A DNA stretch of 64,000 nucleotides. It comes from Drosophila miranda (lineage: Eukaryota; Arthropoda; Insecta; Diptera; Drosophilidae). Position 1 is the first letter of the stretch; each line of letters starts with the position of its first letter. Below the pieces are notes generated by a model. That model was not told where the DNA came from, searched no databases, and saw only the letters and a list, made by a program, of their open reading frames with translations. The stretch spans positions 24,446,913 through 24,510,912 of the forward strand of contig NC_046677.1 of NCBI RefSeq assembly GCF_003369915.1. Reading direction: 5' to 3'. The position numbers and the translations under genes are program-made. This document shows positions 20,136-32,718 of the stretch, in pieces.

Positions 20136-21610
20136 CAGTTCCCCTGAAATGCCTAAAAGTCTTCCAATATATACCACGTTTTTACCGAGTACCTAGACTT
20201 TTCACTTATTTTTTTGTATAAAACCAAACGAAAATCGACTGCACTTAAACGTTTTCAATGCATTATGTTACCCTAAGAACTGTCCAACTGAATTATTGAA
20301 AGACATTGAAACCTTTTAGCAGGAAATGCATTATTTCCCCAGAAAATATCCTTATATTATATACGAAAAAATTCTCCCTAAGTGTTTGCCAATCAATGGC
20401 TTACAGTAGTTTCCCCTTGCCTTTCCTTCCCTTTCCTGCTGATAATTTAGCACTTCCTCGGGTGTCAGCAAATCCAGTTACTGTTACTCGGCTTTTCACG
20501 GCTCGGCGCCCTCTCGCATTTGCAGTTGCCAACGATTTTCCGTAACCAGTCAAACGAAGTGACCTTTCGACTGAACTTGAATAAATCGCATAATGGCACA
20601 ATGGCCATTGGAACCCTTTAAGCCCTTTTTGGCACTCTCATTCGTTGGCCCCAATTCTAAATTTTCGGCCACAAAAGTATGAAAAACACGTGGCACACTC
20701 GTGCCGTGCCTTTTGTGGAAAATCAAATTATCAGCAAATTTATTTAATGCATAAAATCGGGAGTTTTGGGGCCAAAAAACACGCTTTTTACACACGCAAT
20801 TAGCGGGGTCGAGTTTTTACGGACACAAAAGCTGACCAGAAAAGCCATGGCAAATTAATCGAAATCAATGGCAATTTCCGGTGGTATTTTCGGTTGATTT
20901 TTCAGCGAAAAACTTTTGTGTGTCACCGAAAATTGAGGCGGACAATGGCAAAACCGCAGGATGCTTTTAGGGACAATAAATGTGTGTTAAGCGAGGGACA
21001 TTATCCCGTGAATGCACAAATAAACCAAAGAATAAACAGTCCCTATTCATATGCCCGGATTTGTATTTGCCTGCTTAAGCGTCTAGTTTTATGACCGCAG
21101 CTGTGTTGTTGTTGCTTGTCTCTGGAATCTAGCTGTAAAGCTCTCACACGCATAGGCGGAACCAGCAGCAGCACACTAACACACGCACACACGCTGGCAG
21201 CGATGCGTTTCGTCGCGACGTCGCTGCGCATCGGCTGATCTTTCAATTCCCTTTTGCTCGACTGCTTCTAAATGAAACCGCAGCGCAGACCCGCCCCTCG
21301 CACCTTTTAATAGAAAATAAATATTACAGATTAATTCCCAAGCAAAGGGTGAACTTTTTTCAGCCCTAGCCAGCCTTGAAATCACACCAATCTCCTATGG
21401 AAAGGGACCCTTTCACAGCATACTCTGTGGCACACATTTAATTTAGCATAAAAGCCAAGTTTAGAAGTTTCCAAAGAGCCAGAGCCAGAGCCCATAGTTT
21501 GGGCCACATTTTGTTTACTTTTGGCCCGAGTTGATGAACTGTAAATGAACTTTGTGTTTGAATTCGATTTAGTTTTATTGCCACATGCTGCTCGAGCAGC
21601 CACTAAAGAA

Positions 21611-21647
21611 GCAGAGTAGAGCAGAGCAGAGCAGAGCAGAGCAGAGC
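21611..21647. repeat. (AGAGC)n pentamer tract
   Basis: About seven GCAGA/AGAGC pentamers in a row, seen directly. Confidence 0.9.
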
Positions 21648-24196
21648 CTTGGGCAACTGGTTTTGTGGCTGGGAGTAGACACAATATCGATGGGAATGCA
21701 ATATGGCCAGGCACAAAGAACGTTTTAGTTGAGGCCAGCCAAAACCACAGAGATGTGCGGCTGCGGAATGATCCTTTCTCAGTGCCTGCCCAGAGAAATT
21801 CCTAGCATGTTGAATACCCCGCGTATACGTGATGTGCAGTGGCTGTGAAAAATCAAAAAAACCCCCCAACAGCTGTGACAATTAAATGGCGCACATTTAT
21901 TTTTAATAAATTTAACCACTTAATATGCATGACAATCCAACAGATTTTCACACTGCCGTGGAGAGAAATGAAGACGGATGAGATGACAATTAAACCACCA
22001 ATCGAGCATGAAATGTTTACCCACCGTGTATATATAGTGCACACTATTAAAAACTATATTTATTTATGGCCATAATAAAACTTATCAGTGGCAAACAGAC
22101 CCGGGCGGGCGCGCAGCGGAGGAGACTTCACTTTTTATTTACATTTCCATTAAGTCAACACGGAGCGCCACACCCCCTCCCCCCCAAAAAGAGAGAAAAG
22201 AAAGCAGCAGAAAACCGAAAAAAAAAATAGGTGGAAAATTTAGGGAAACAAAGTCAACACAAATTTGCAATTTGGTATAAAATTTCCAGTGCGGCGACCG
22301 CTGCACAAATTGCTAATTCGCTAAAAACTTCACAGTTGACACAAGAAATTTGTGTGAATGCATTTTTTAAGCGTCAACAGGAGAGGACAGAAGGGGGCAG
22401 GAGGGGTGGCTGCAGGTCAAGTGTGCAGGTCAAAGACGGTTTTAATCGGAAGTCGGAGAGATTTTATAATCATAGCCAAATGAATCACATTTCCAGGAAG
22501 TGTTAATTATATAAAAAATGTATATATTTTACAGCGAAAGTTCTCGGAGTCGAGCAAATATTACAGATTACAGATTAAAGAGCGCTTTGTATATTTAAAA
22601 ATAATTTTTTCCTGTATGAAAACGTTTGCCTTTTCTTGGTATAACAATAAATAGATAACAAAAATAAAAAATAGATAATAATTCGACAAAGTTTTTTTAA
22701 ACCCTTTTAAGGAAAGGCGGAATAGACTTGGGGAATAGTGATACCAAAAAAGTGACAGTCCATCGACTGGGATGATCATATCAAAAGTTGTGTCCATTCT
22801 CCAGATAACACACGGCTGTTATCAGCTTTAGTATCAGCCGAGCATTAGTTAGAGATACGGATACTATGGAAAAGATATACAGAAATTAGCAGTGTAGCAA
22901 AGAGCAAGGTTCTCCACCAATTATCCAGTGCCAGTGCCAGTATTTGCTTTTGTGAATGAAATCAGTTCTTATCAGTGGCCTTATCGGCTCCAATGGGGCG
23001 CGAATAAAGGCGTCGACAGTGTGTCAATATTTGACGCTACACTTGGGGACAAGTGCAGGGCTTTTATTGAATGTTTGCATATTTTATAAGCCAGATGACG
23101 AAGCCCCAACTGAGGCTAGCTAAAGGGGAATCCCCCCCCCTGGTTGGAGACTGCATAAATCATCCTGGAAAATGCATTCATCTTGGGCCCCTGATGCATT
23201 GCCTGTTATTAATACAACCGATTGATAAATATCCCGCTACTAAATTAAAAGTGTCACCAGAACAGTCTTCCACCGCCCCCCCCCACCCCACCCTTTGGGC
23301 GTCTTTGTCCCTTTTTTGGGGACGACGACAACAAAGCATTTGACATTAGTTGAGATTTTCAATGCTCTCCCTCCCGCCTGCAACGGCGTTGAAAACGTGT
23401 CAAATCGTTGGAGAGCGGGGGGCGGAGGGAGAACCGAACCAGCAGATTGGTTCCGTGCCAGGCAGCCATAGAAAGGCATCTACATCATTACCATGACGCC
23501 GTGGGTCTAAACAGTGTGCTGCCAGCTTTTGCCTGCTTTTTTGGGTCCAAAGTTCGCCTGTCGCCAGTCGCCAGTCGCCAGTCGCCATTTGTAGAAGGAA
23601 TGCAGGCAAAATGAAGAACAGAAAAGAAACGTTTTCTAATGCCGCTCAAGGTCCGTCACCCACCCACTGGCCTGCTTTTCGCGTTACGCATTTATGCTAA
23701 AAGTCTATTTTTACACTTTAATTAGATAACAGCGGAAGAGGAGACCGAGACCCAAAGAACAGCTGAGCCCACGGCTAATGTTTCACGGCGCCAGCTTCGA
23801 AATCAATTTTGCAAGCCTTTGACTCATGCAATTCCAATCCCAGCCCCAGCCCCAGCCACACCCACTTCAATGTCGCAAAGCTATAGACCCCGGCACTGTC
23901 CTACTTTTGAGCGCAATCGTGACTCAAAGCAGATGGTTGATTCCTATTTATCTGCCAAGGTCTATGGGCACACAAAATGCTGCATTGAAGACCAAGAAAC
24001 GGTCGAGCGAATGAATGGCAACATTTGATAAAACAGGAGAATATTTAATACCAAAATTTAGCATAGAAAAAACCATAAATAAGGCATAATATTAATTCGG
24101 AAACAACTAAGAAGATAACTTATATCATCTCTTGGAAAATACAAGTTTTAAATGGGTTTTTCTCAGATATTGCTGGGAGTACCCTTCGGGGGTATC

Positions 24197-24439
24197 CTAC
24201 AGGACTGCATACTTGGGATAGTATCTTTCTAGAAGCATATTTCGGTATTTATTTCGTATATTTTGCACCTGAAACTGGAGCAGAACTCGACCTTCTCGAC
24301 AAAACCTTCGGGAGCTACTTTTGGAACTACCTTTCAGGTGCATCTCTGACATCCCTTGGGACCTCCTCATACACTGACTTACACTTGCAGCTCTGTTGTG
24401 CCTTAAACTATCCGCGAACTTTGGCTCCCTGTTGTACAT
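24197..24439 (-). CDS. Weak candidate: short basic protein frame
   Basis: An 80-codon frame from ATG 24439 to a TAG ending at 24197, with an in-frame stop just before the start. The product is strongly basic and Arg/Ser/Lys-rich (SKSSSRRFCREGR), with a C-terminal NIRNKYRNMLLERYYPKY segment. Base composition is balanced and free of simple repeats, unlike nearby DNA, which is why I list it. I do not recognise a family, and there is no obvious promoter. A small nuclear basic protein is possible, and so is chance. Confidence 0.22.
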   Translation of the reverse strand: MYNREPKFADSLRHNRAASVSQCMRRSQGMSEMHLKGSSKSSSRRFCREGRVLLQFQVQNIRNKYRNMLLERYYPKYAVL

Positions 24440-24780
24440 CCCGGCTTTCAATTAGAAGTTTGCACCGTCAAGGACGCCCCAGAGAAGCCCCTGAAACTGT
24501 TGATTCCAATACCAGATCCGCAAACTACAAAACAACAACAGAACAGAACCCGAACATTTAGATACATTTGGAGCACGGAAGCTCCGACTGATGTGGGTAG
24601 AGGGCCGGGGCGGACAGGTGGCAAACCCGAGACGAGGCCTAAACTCATGAGCAAAACTTTGGCTCGAAGTTGGGGGAAAACTTATTTACTTTCAAATTAC
24701 GTGTCGCTGAGACTGAGGCGACATTATATAATTTATATGCACGTATTCCTTGCCATCCAACATGAAATGTCGCCGTCGTC

Positions 24781-24806
24781 GTTGGGGTTGGGGTTGGGGT
24801 TGGGTC
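24781..24806. repeat. (GGGGTT)n tract
   Basis: Four GGGGTT units in tandem, G-quadruplex capable and similar to telomeric hexamers of other eukaryotes, though Drosophila does not use such telomeres. Confidence 0.85.
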
Positions 24807-25952
24807 TCGGTGGCCGGAAGACTGTTGGCTGAATGGCGGGATGGCTGCTCATCAGCATCATCAACGAGAATGTAATTACATTTTCCCGATTCATGACAGT
24901 TTTGCATAACCAACAGCCAGTTCCCGCACCCTTGCCCCGTGCCCTTTGTCCTCGCCCCAGCGTCTGGGTTATTGCGCTCATTAATGAGGCAGGTGCGAGT
25001 GGCAGCCACAGGATGTAAAACCTGGCCTCAAACACCTTTGCCACGACTTGACTTGGGCTCCAAGCTCTGCAGGCGAACAAAATTGATTTTTTCGCTCTCT
25101 CATCAAGACTGGATATTCCACTAAAGAGATTTTACTATTAAATTAAGTAGTGTTTTTAATAAGAGCAAAAGCTATACTCAATCTTTCGTCGGGATACACG
25201 TTGATGGGGCTGTAAATGAGTCGAAAAGGGGATTACAAAAATGTAGAAAAACGGCAGTAATATTTTGTTTTCAAAATTGTTTTCATTTCATCGTTCTGGC
25301 TATAATAATATTTATTATTATAAGTATATTTATTAATTTGTTTGTGTATTATACTCGTAAATGTGGGTTGATCTGATAAATAATTCGTATCTTGGACACT
25401 CTTTGGGGAATTTTAATGCTTTGTAGCTAATTTTGTTGAGAATAAATGCCACTAAAGAACTACAGTCTAAAAATAAGATCATAACATACAAAAAAAAATC
25501 TTAAAAAAATTCCAAAGTTGAAGAAACATTAAAAATGGTAAAAACTTGAAGTTTGGGGCACTTTTTCTTCAAGTATATCAATCCCTATCAATCAGTTACC
25601 AAAGGAATCAAAATAATCCTTAAATAATTTAATTTAAATAAATTACAACCATCACTGCGAGAGATCTTCCCTCCTGGAGATCTCCTTCCCAGAAACATCA
25701 GTATTGAAACGCTGCCATAATACTGTTCCATATATAGTGTTTTCTACCCTTTCTGGTTCTGTAACAAAATTCCCACGAAAAATGATAGTTCCGATAATGG
25801 AGCCCCGTAATTGTTTTGCAAGAACTTCCGGTGGAAGCTCCGGTGAATAGAATTTATCTTGGGATATACCAATGTGCTGCAGATCAGATGACTAACCGTG
25901 GAGCACACGACTCGCAGCGATGTGGGGTGTGGGGTGTGGGCTGTGCGGTGGG

Positions 25953-26020
25953 CTGATAAGAAAATCCAGACCGAGCCCATAAAAGCCGCCTCTGAGCCGA
26001 TGCCAGAGGCAGTATCAGCA
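25953..26020 (+). promoter_or_regulatory. Candidate promoter of the CAP gene (GATA site, TATA-like box, initiator)
   Basis: GCTGATAAGAAA at about 25952 is a consensus GATA-factor site. CATAAAAG at 25978 resembles a TATA box, and GTATCAGCA at about 26012 resembles an initiator, with +1 near 26017. The TATA-to-initiator spacing (about 39 bp) is longer than the usual 30, which lowers confidence. GATA sites are typical of midgut genes in flies. Confidence 0.35.
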
Positions 26021-26161
26021 TAACTTGACGACAGTCGACGACGAAACAACACAACTGTGCGAGCATTTTAATTTAATTTAAATACAGCAATACAACAATA
26101 CAACAATTTAACGACTAAAAAATAAGTGCAATTCAACGGAGTGGAAACGAGTTGAACGAAA

Positions 26162-27278
26162 ATGAGCGAGAAACAAGTAAGAGGAAATTGCATGGGGCGG
26201 AAAATGGAAATCTTTGGAGAACAAATTTGTTTCAAAGATTCCAACAAAATGCAATCAAGTGAAATGTGAAAAGTCCATTACATGGAAAGAAACAAGGGGA
26301 AATATTTTGTGAAACATGTATCAAAAAAGAATTGGTTCGAAGATCATAAGACCTCTGTAAAGATCTTTAAAATATATCTAGTGCTCTGAAGAAGGCTGAA
26401 AGCTGATCTCTAAAGCTCTTAAAAATCCTTTAGGTTATTTAAAATAATCTTTAGAAGGTCCTGATAGTTTTTTACTAAATTTTCAGGTCTAAAAATGGAA
26501 GATTATAATCTTAAAATTAAATTAGAAGTTTAAAGCTCTTTTAGGAGACATCTGAAGATATTATCTTTAAAGAGATATTTTTTGAGGTATCTTAAAGACT
26601 TTTTTGTGAGAAAAGACTATAAAAAGGTGAAATAAAATGTTTCTAGGCAGAAATATGAACCCAAAAAAATCCAAAATTAAATATTATTCAAGACAAATCT
26701 GTAACTAAATAGCGATTGTAAATCGGAACCTTCTAGTTTGCCCAAGAATGCCTCAATGCGCACAATAAATATCGCGCCCTGCACCAAGCCCCACCGCTGA
26801 CGCTGAGCCCCAATCTGAATGCCTTGGCCACCAACTGGGCTCAGGTAGGACCCGAATAGACCATATATCCCCCCAAAGAACAGTCCTTATTGCCCATCAT
26901 TTCAGCACTTGCTGGCCCTCAACCGCATGGAGCATCGCCAGAACAGCGGCTACGGCGAGAACATATACATGGCCATGGGTGGCAGGATGTCTGCCGCCGA
27001 TGCTGTGGGTTCCTGGTACGAGGAGATCAATAAGTACAATTGGAGCAGTCCCACCTTCTCGATGTGCACGGGACACTTTACCCAAGTCGTGTGGAAGAAC
27101 TCCACCGAGCTGGGCGTGGGATTTGCCAAGAGGTGGGTCATCTTTTCGCTACGAATACTATATCTATAGTTGATTATATTTTCTCAGGGGCAACGTCATC
27201 TATGTGGTGTGCAATTACAATCCCCCTGGAAACTACAACAACATGTACCGGGAAAATGTGCTGCCCAAAATTCGCTAA
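26162..27278 (+). CDS. CAP/SCP-domain protein of GAPR-1 type (4 exons)
   Basis: Exons 26162-26176, 26737-26844, 26906-27132 and 27188-27278 with GT-AG introns of 560, 61 and 55 bp give 146 residues (MSEKQFAQEC). All joints keep frame. The product is one CAP domain with no signal peptide, the layout of Golgi-associated GAPR-1/GLIPR2 proteins. Family marks: MEHRQNSGYGENIY (49-62), GHFTQVVW (97-104) and VCNYNPPGNY (124-133). The CAP cavity residues are probably His51, Glu59, Glu80 and His98. The Gly2 used for N-myristoylation in vertebrate GAPR-1 is missing (Ser2). It closely resembles my recall of Drosophila CG16995 and CG4270, both near this length. GAPR-1 binds lipid membranes and restrains Beclin-1; the fly role is not settled. 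Confidence 0.93.
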
Positions 27279-28321
27279 AAGCCAAAGAATATGGAAGGCT
27301 GTCCAAAGATATATATAAAAGATATGATATATACATATATACCTCCTCGAAAAGGGTTGATCATTCCTCTAAAACATTCCATTGACACCAAAGCCATCAT
27401 TACGGAATTTATATAGTGAACAAATATACCATAAAATATTACTGAATTTATATAAATATCAAATATGCCATATATACCTATGTAATAAGTATTAAATACC
27501 CAAATATACCAAATAATAAGTTTGTAATACTTTTAATCATATGCTGGTACATTTATTATCTTTTAAAAGGGAGTCTAATATGTATTTTGTAGGTTGTTTT
27601 TCCTTTTAAAATTCAGTTATTTGTATTTATTTTTTTTTTTTTTCTTTGTCCAAGAATTCCCTACGAAATTGTGCGCAGAGAGTGATCTTCCTTTCCTTTT
27701 ACCGCTTGTTCTTGTCCACTGCCGTTCCACTTGCTCTGCATGTGCGAGTGAGAGAGAGAGTGCGTAGAGAGCCAGGCCACTCGCTCGGAGAGGATCTAAA
27801 GGAACGAGATGATGAGAGCGGGCATTGAACGTGTTCCTCTGCGATAGTGGGTGAGGGTTAGAAAGAGAAGGATAGACATGGCTATTACGTCAAAGAGAGG
27901 GATGGTTTTTCAATGCTGAGAGAGCTTTTGAGAGTTATTCGCTGTCTTAGGGTTCTGGATTTGGAAACAGATCGAACTTCCACTGAAAAACCCGACATGT
28001 ACCAGGTGTATGGAATTATTAAGGTGAAGGCCATAGATAGGCACAAAACAATATTCGGTTTATTGTTTCCTGGCTTGAAAATAAATATATAAAGGTATTT
28101 TATGATCTGCGATGGCGTTGGGGATTCTAAAAATACAATAATAATGTAATAATGGCTTTTCGTCGTTGCCGATTTATTGGCAACATTTTTATAACCTCTT
28201 ACAGGGTATAGATAGGGGAGTATCGATATAGATACAGATACTTTTGAAAGATAGAAAAATGCCCCCAATTTCTTTGAGAACTTGTTTATTTTTGTATATT
28301 GTTTTTACTTATACTTAATTG
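27279..28321. other. Intergenic region between CAP and MKRN2OS-like genes
   Basis: AT-rich to 27650 with repeated AAATATACCA words, then a segment at 27650-27960 rich in GAGAGAG, GCTGAGAGAG and a CGTCAAAGAG word. This second part shares words with segments near 47.3 kb and 50.5 kb and may be a dispersed repeat. No supported gene. Confidence 0.5.
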
Positions 28322-28327
28322 TTTATT
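28322..28327 (-). terminator. Poly(A) signal of the MKRN2OS-like gene
   Basis: Minus-strand AATAAA about 100 bp past the stop. A second copy lies near 28286. Confidence 0.4.
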
Positions 28328-28426
28328 TTTAATTAATTTATGGTTTACAACAATTTTCACATTCATTTGCTATGGGTAGCCACTCCAGCCCTCTCTCCTC
28401 TGCCACCTGAGAGTCCCCTCTGTCGA

Positions 28427-30325
28427 TCACTCTTCAATGGTGCACAGCTTGGGGCGGGGCCGGGAGCCGATGATGCCAATACTGTTGCTTGAGAAGGGGC
28501 CACTGTTTGCTGGGGCTTTGCCGGTGCTCCTGGCACCATCACAGACATCCGCGGATGAGCCGGGGGCGGGGGCGGCGACGGAGTGGGAGGAGGACTTGAG
28601 CCTGGTCCTAAGCCTGGGCTGCTGTCGATGCACATGGACCCCGTGGCGCCGCAGCCTGCGATAGAGGGAGATGTACTTGCCCGCCGTGGTCGTGCGGGGC
28701 ACAATGTACCTCTCACAGAAGGTGGTTTTGCTGCGGGCCGCCTCGCTCAGCTGGCCGTGGCCCAGGGCCTGGAGGAAGGCGAGGACAAAGGCGTAGCAGT
28801 TGTGGCTGGTCTCCTCGTAGCTGGTAATGGACCACCGCGTAGATTGGGCGCAAATCTATTAATGCAAATGGTGGAGATACAAATGGTCCCAGCGGGGACC
28901 GTGGACCATGGACCATGCACCATGGACCGGAGTGAGCTTAGGGATTTGCATGAATATCAGAGATGGGGGGCGGCCTCCACTCACCTGCTGCAGCACCTCG
29001 TCCCAGTAGTCGTGCCAGGGCTCGGGCACATCGCCCACCAGGAGGCTCTGCCGCCATTCGCGCGGATTATCGTCCCGCCGGTGGCGCCGCAGTCCGTCCC
29101 GATCGAACTCCACGATGTCCGCCCCGGATGTGGTCACTGCGATATGCAAATCGGTCGCATTGCTGTAATCGCTGCGGAAACACAACGCAACGCATCAAAA
29201 ATATATATATCTACAGTCCAGGCATGGCAAAAAAAAAAAATAAAAACAAAAAAACCTGGTAGAAATTTGCACAGAGATTTTTGTAGAGGGGGTTTCAGGG
29301 GGCTTGAATTGGTCTGGCTTTTAGGGCGGAAAGTTAAAGATCCGACGGGATGTGTTCCATCCAAAAGAGGGATATGGAAAAACCATTGGAGACACTTGTT
29401 TTTAGGAAGAAAATGAAAATTTTTGTTCAGGGTGAAACGATTGATTGAATGCATATGAAAGAAGGTTGAATATTCCTTTTAATTTCTTTTAATTTTGCAA
29501 TAATTATGGTGGACGATCTGGTACTTAATCTAGATCTGTGCTAAAGCCTTTTTGGTCTGAAATTCTGCAATCCCTTGGATGGTCTTGGTTATGGCCTTAA
29601 ACACTCCATGTATTTTATATAATTTCATGACATTTTGTTGACTTTTTTATGCCTACTCTTGTATCTGTCATTCGATACCTTTAGAGCCATCTTTGAGCAT
29701 GAAATCCATGAAATTTACTGAATTTTTCAAACAATTTTAGTGCGTTTTTGGTATCAAGAAAATCAAATCATATTTTTCAGGGATTTAAATAGGAATATAA
29801 TTTTTTGTAATATAATTTATTTATGCTTCATGCACCAGTCCTTAGAAAACTATGATAAAAATGTTTCAAAATCTTTTATTTTATGGAAATTTCTTTGCAG
29901 ATAAATTTTCGACACCGCAAAGTCTTGATTCAACGGCTGCCCAGGCTGGCATAAAATTTGCTCATAATCTAGTACGAATATGCCCATATAGGGGACCCCC
30001 GTCCATGCCTCTGTGGTACTCACTTGAGAAAATCGCCGGTGGAGGGCCGCAGGACAATGGCGCACGGATGCTGTGTGGCCCGCACAAAGGGATACGGCAG
30101 ACGGAATGGCAGTAGGCGGGACTGTACAGCTGTGGCACCCATGTCCACTACGGACTGGGCATCCGCATCCGTATCCTCGTCTGCATCTGTGGCCGCATCC
30201 AGTGGCGCATTGCAATGGGGACAATTGTGCGGCAAAGTGAAGCAGAAAACTTTTGCGTTGCAATGATGAAAACAGAGGATGCCCGGATCAGAGGTAATTG
30301 TGGTTGCACTTGTCGTTGCCGACAT
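28427..30325 (-). CDS. MKRN2 opposite-strand-like protein (3 exons)
   Basis: Exons 30325-30024, 29171-28985 and 28855-28427, with introns of 852 bp (GTGAGT...CGCAG, phase 2) and 129 bp (GTGAGT...TAATAG, phase 0), give 305 residues from ATG 30325. Order: a short leader, a Cys-rich start (ILCFHHCNAKVFCFTLPHNCPHC), FVRATQHPCAIVLRPSTGDFL, then DLHIAVTTSGADIVEFDRDG, WHDYWDEVL, YEETSHNCYAFVLAFLQAL and a FCERYIVPRTTTAGKYISLY block. These are the conserved steps of animal MKRN2OS proteins, a family without known function that sits opposite MKRN2 in vertebrates. There is no Makorin gene beside it here. The C-terminal 60 residues are low complexity. The acceptor of exon 3 is the least certain joint; the pyrimidine tract is weak. 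Confidence 0.85.
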
Positions 30326-30327
30326 AT

Positions 30328-32475
30328 CTCTATCTGTGTCTGTATCTGTGTGTGGATACTCCTCCTGATCCTCCTCCTAGTTCCTAGATCCTCTTTGGAT
30401 ACGGTTCGGTACCCGTATTATAATTGATACACTTTGTGTATTGTGGCACTGCCCCTGCCGGCTCCTGGCTCCTCGCTCCTGTCTCCTTTTTGGGGTGCTT
30501 GCGGTTTAGAGCCTGGCCCCTGGGCCTGGAATAGAACGAAAAATTCTTGTAAATAAGCCGAGACCAGGAAAAGTTGCGACCGTAAAGCGGTTTGCCCTGA
30601 ACATTCAGGCGGCCAGCAGTTTCTGTGGTCACACAACAGAAAGACAAGGGAGGGAGACAGAGGGTGAGAGAGAGAGGGGGGTGTGCGAGCAGGGTGCGAG
30701 CGGACTTCGACCAAAAAGTTTCCTGGTTAATATGACATTTGTCATCATTATGGCCTGGTCTTGTTTAGGGGTTTTTTCACAAGGCACTTTGGGGGTTGAA
30801 AAGGGGAAAAACTACGCCCGATATCAAGGTTGGGCATGGCAATCTATCAATATACAAAATAGGTCCTAAAACGTGATTTACAATTTGAATATTGATTTGC
30901 AAAAAAACGGGCGAGGGGAACGATACGTACAGATATATTATAAATCGGCTAAAATAGTATCTTAATATATCTGGGCATATCGTTGAAGGGTCTTTGGGCT
31001 TTTAGGAATTTGTAATAAATAATTTAAATAAATACATAATATAAATAAATAAATAATATAAAAAAATAAATAATATAATTAAATAAATAATATAAATAAA
31101 TAAGAATCTAAAATAAATCCGACATTTTTGAAGTTTTTGAAGTCATATTTTTTGCTATAAAAAATATTGGAAAAAAAATGAATTTTGCGATCGAAAGCCT
31201 AATATTTTCTAGATGCAAAAGTTGAAAAAAACCGATTGATAGCTGCATTTTTTAGCTTCTAAGAATGGTAAAAACCTAAATTTAAAAAATAAAATATTGT
31301 ATTAAAAACAAAAAAGCTAATTATAAATAAAAATAATTCATGGAAAAATGTTTGGGGCCCAAGATGCCATGAAAAAACATCCCTAAATTCTTTAAGCATA
31401 AATTCCGGGTATAGAAAAAGTTCGATTTTGTTGACTAGTGTTATCACAATAAATTTAAGCAGCTAGCACCAGTGTTAACAATTACTTAGATCAATTATAC
31501 GATTCGCATAATCATAAAAAATATGTATCTGATTGCCTCTTTACTAGGCTTTTCGATTCCCAGATGGATAGCCATGATTCTAGGGTATACTTTTGGGCTA
31601 GGTTGATTCTCATTGGACAGATAACCGAGTAAATACCTTGAAAGTGAAATCTTAATAGAACAGTGGTGCTCATAGATTTGAGCCACAAGAATTAAACCCA
31701 GAATTTTAACGAAAATGTATGTAATCTTTAGAAATAATTTGTGATAAGTGTCTTCTACATATAGGACAGTTCCTGTAGGCGGACAGCTTCTATAGCTCGA
31801 AACAGAAAACACAGAATTCCTATAGCAGGGAGCCCATAGCCTCAAGAACCCCAAGAAAAGCTCGCCTCAACTGCAGATGCCCAATAAAGTGAGATGTCCT
31901 AAAGGATCTCTCCCTATTTATACGAGTACTTAATAAATATTATAAAAAAATATATGATAAAACTCCAGTTCTGCTTAAATTCATAAATAAATACCATAAT
32001 TTCGATATATATCAAAAAACATTGAGCCGATTCCCGCTTTAAAAATGCCGTTCAATGAAAAGAAACTCCACCATTCCGCCGTAAAAAATACGCCGGTTTT
32101 TTCAATCAATTAAAAGCACTTCATAGAGAAGTGGCAGCAACCCTTGGGGCAATCACATGGCGGCCGTGCAGCGGGTGTTGGGGGGGAAGCCGGTGCCAAA
32201 ATAAAGCAGGCCAAAAACGTAAACAAACCGGCAAAATCTGAATCCACCTTCACCACCCACCACCCACCGCCCACTGTTCGACACCGAAAGAAACTCACCA
32301 CGAAATCTGAATAAAATCCCTAAAATGCGAGAGAGAGAGAGCGCCAGAGGAAATTCCCCCCCAAAAGGAGGTGGAAAATGCACAATTCACTGGGAAATTT
32401 TGCGGCTCGTCTTTTGGATCTTCGGCTGCACGGGGGGCACGACCACGACGACGACTTGGAGTCGCGAGGCGAACC
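30328..32475. other. Intergenic region left of the EGF gene
   Basis: No supported gene. Contains purine-rich GAGAGAG at about 30665-30678, an AAATAAATAAT-type AT array at 31015-31115, and AT-rich DNA to about 32000. Many frames are open by composition only. Confidence 0.55.
31015..31115. repeat. AATAAATAAT AT-rich tandem array
   Basis: Repeated AAATAAATAATATA units, degenerate, about 100 bp. Confidence 0.85.
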
Positions 32476-32508
32476 AGTTGACGGCGAGCCGTGCGAGCAG
32501 ACGGTCGT
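32470..32508 (+). promoter_or_regulatory. Candidate initiator plus DPE core promoter
   Basis: ACCAGTTG contains an initiator-like CCAGTT with +1 A at 32476. From this A, positions +28 to +33 (32503-32508) read GGTCGT, an exact match to the downstream promoter element RGWYVT at its required spacing. A partial MTE-like CGAG precedes it. No TATA box is seen. It would start the long EGF gene, or another plus-strand transcript. Confidence 0.45.
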
Positions 32509-32718
32509 GTTGTAGTCGCAGAATCGCTTAAAGGAAAGTGGCCCCCAAAAACCAAACCACAACAACAAAAAAAAGAAACACACCGAACAAAAAGCCCCTC
32601 ATTATCATCGTAGTTACGGGGTGTTCCGAGTGCGGAGTGCATTCCGAGATCGAAAAAACCGCCCTCGAAGGATACGCCGGTGCAGTGTCCTGCCGAGGCC
32701 CAGAGACCACCAACAACA
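32476..32718 (+). other. Possible non-coding first exon of the EGF gene
   Basis: From the candidate +1, the sequence is mixed-composition and typical of fly 5' UTRs (CAACAACAAAAAAAAG...). It meets a good donor, AACA|GTGAGA, at 32719. Spliced to the strong acceptor at 51477 this would give a 5' UTR intron of about 18.8 kb. The link is inference. Confidence 0.3.

Larger units (their letters stand above)
15826..26161. other. Long mostly non-coding interval
   Basis: About 10 kb without a supported gene. It holds an AT minisatellite (16079-16385), a 13-bp GGTAACAGTG-type array (17793-18040), a related TAACAG cluster (20058-20135), CAG triplets (19150-19168), an AGAGC pentamer tract (21611-21647), a GGGGTT tract (24781-24806) and AT-rich DNA from 25130 to 25660. 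Two weak reading frames (16512-16859 plus and 24197-24439 minus) are listed separately. Confidence 0.55.

Noticed and set aside
24781-24806. Telomere-like GGGGTT repeat as a relic telomere
   Set aside because: Only four units, and Drosophila telomeres are retrotransposon-based; plain simple repeat is enough.
28583-29416. 277-codon plus-strand frame
   Set aside because: Antisense to exons 2 and 3 of the MKRN2OS-like gene, with no domain.
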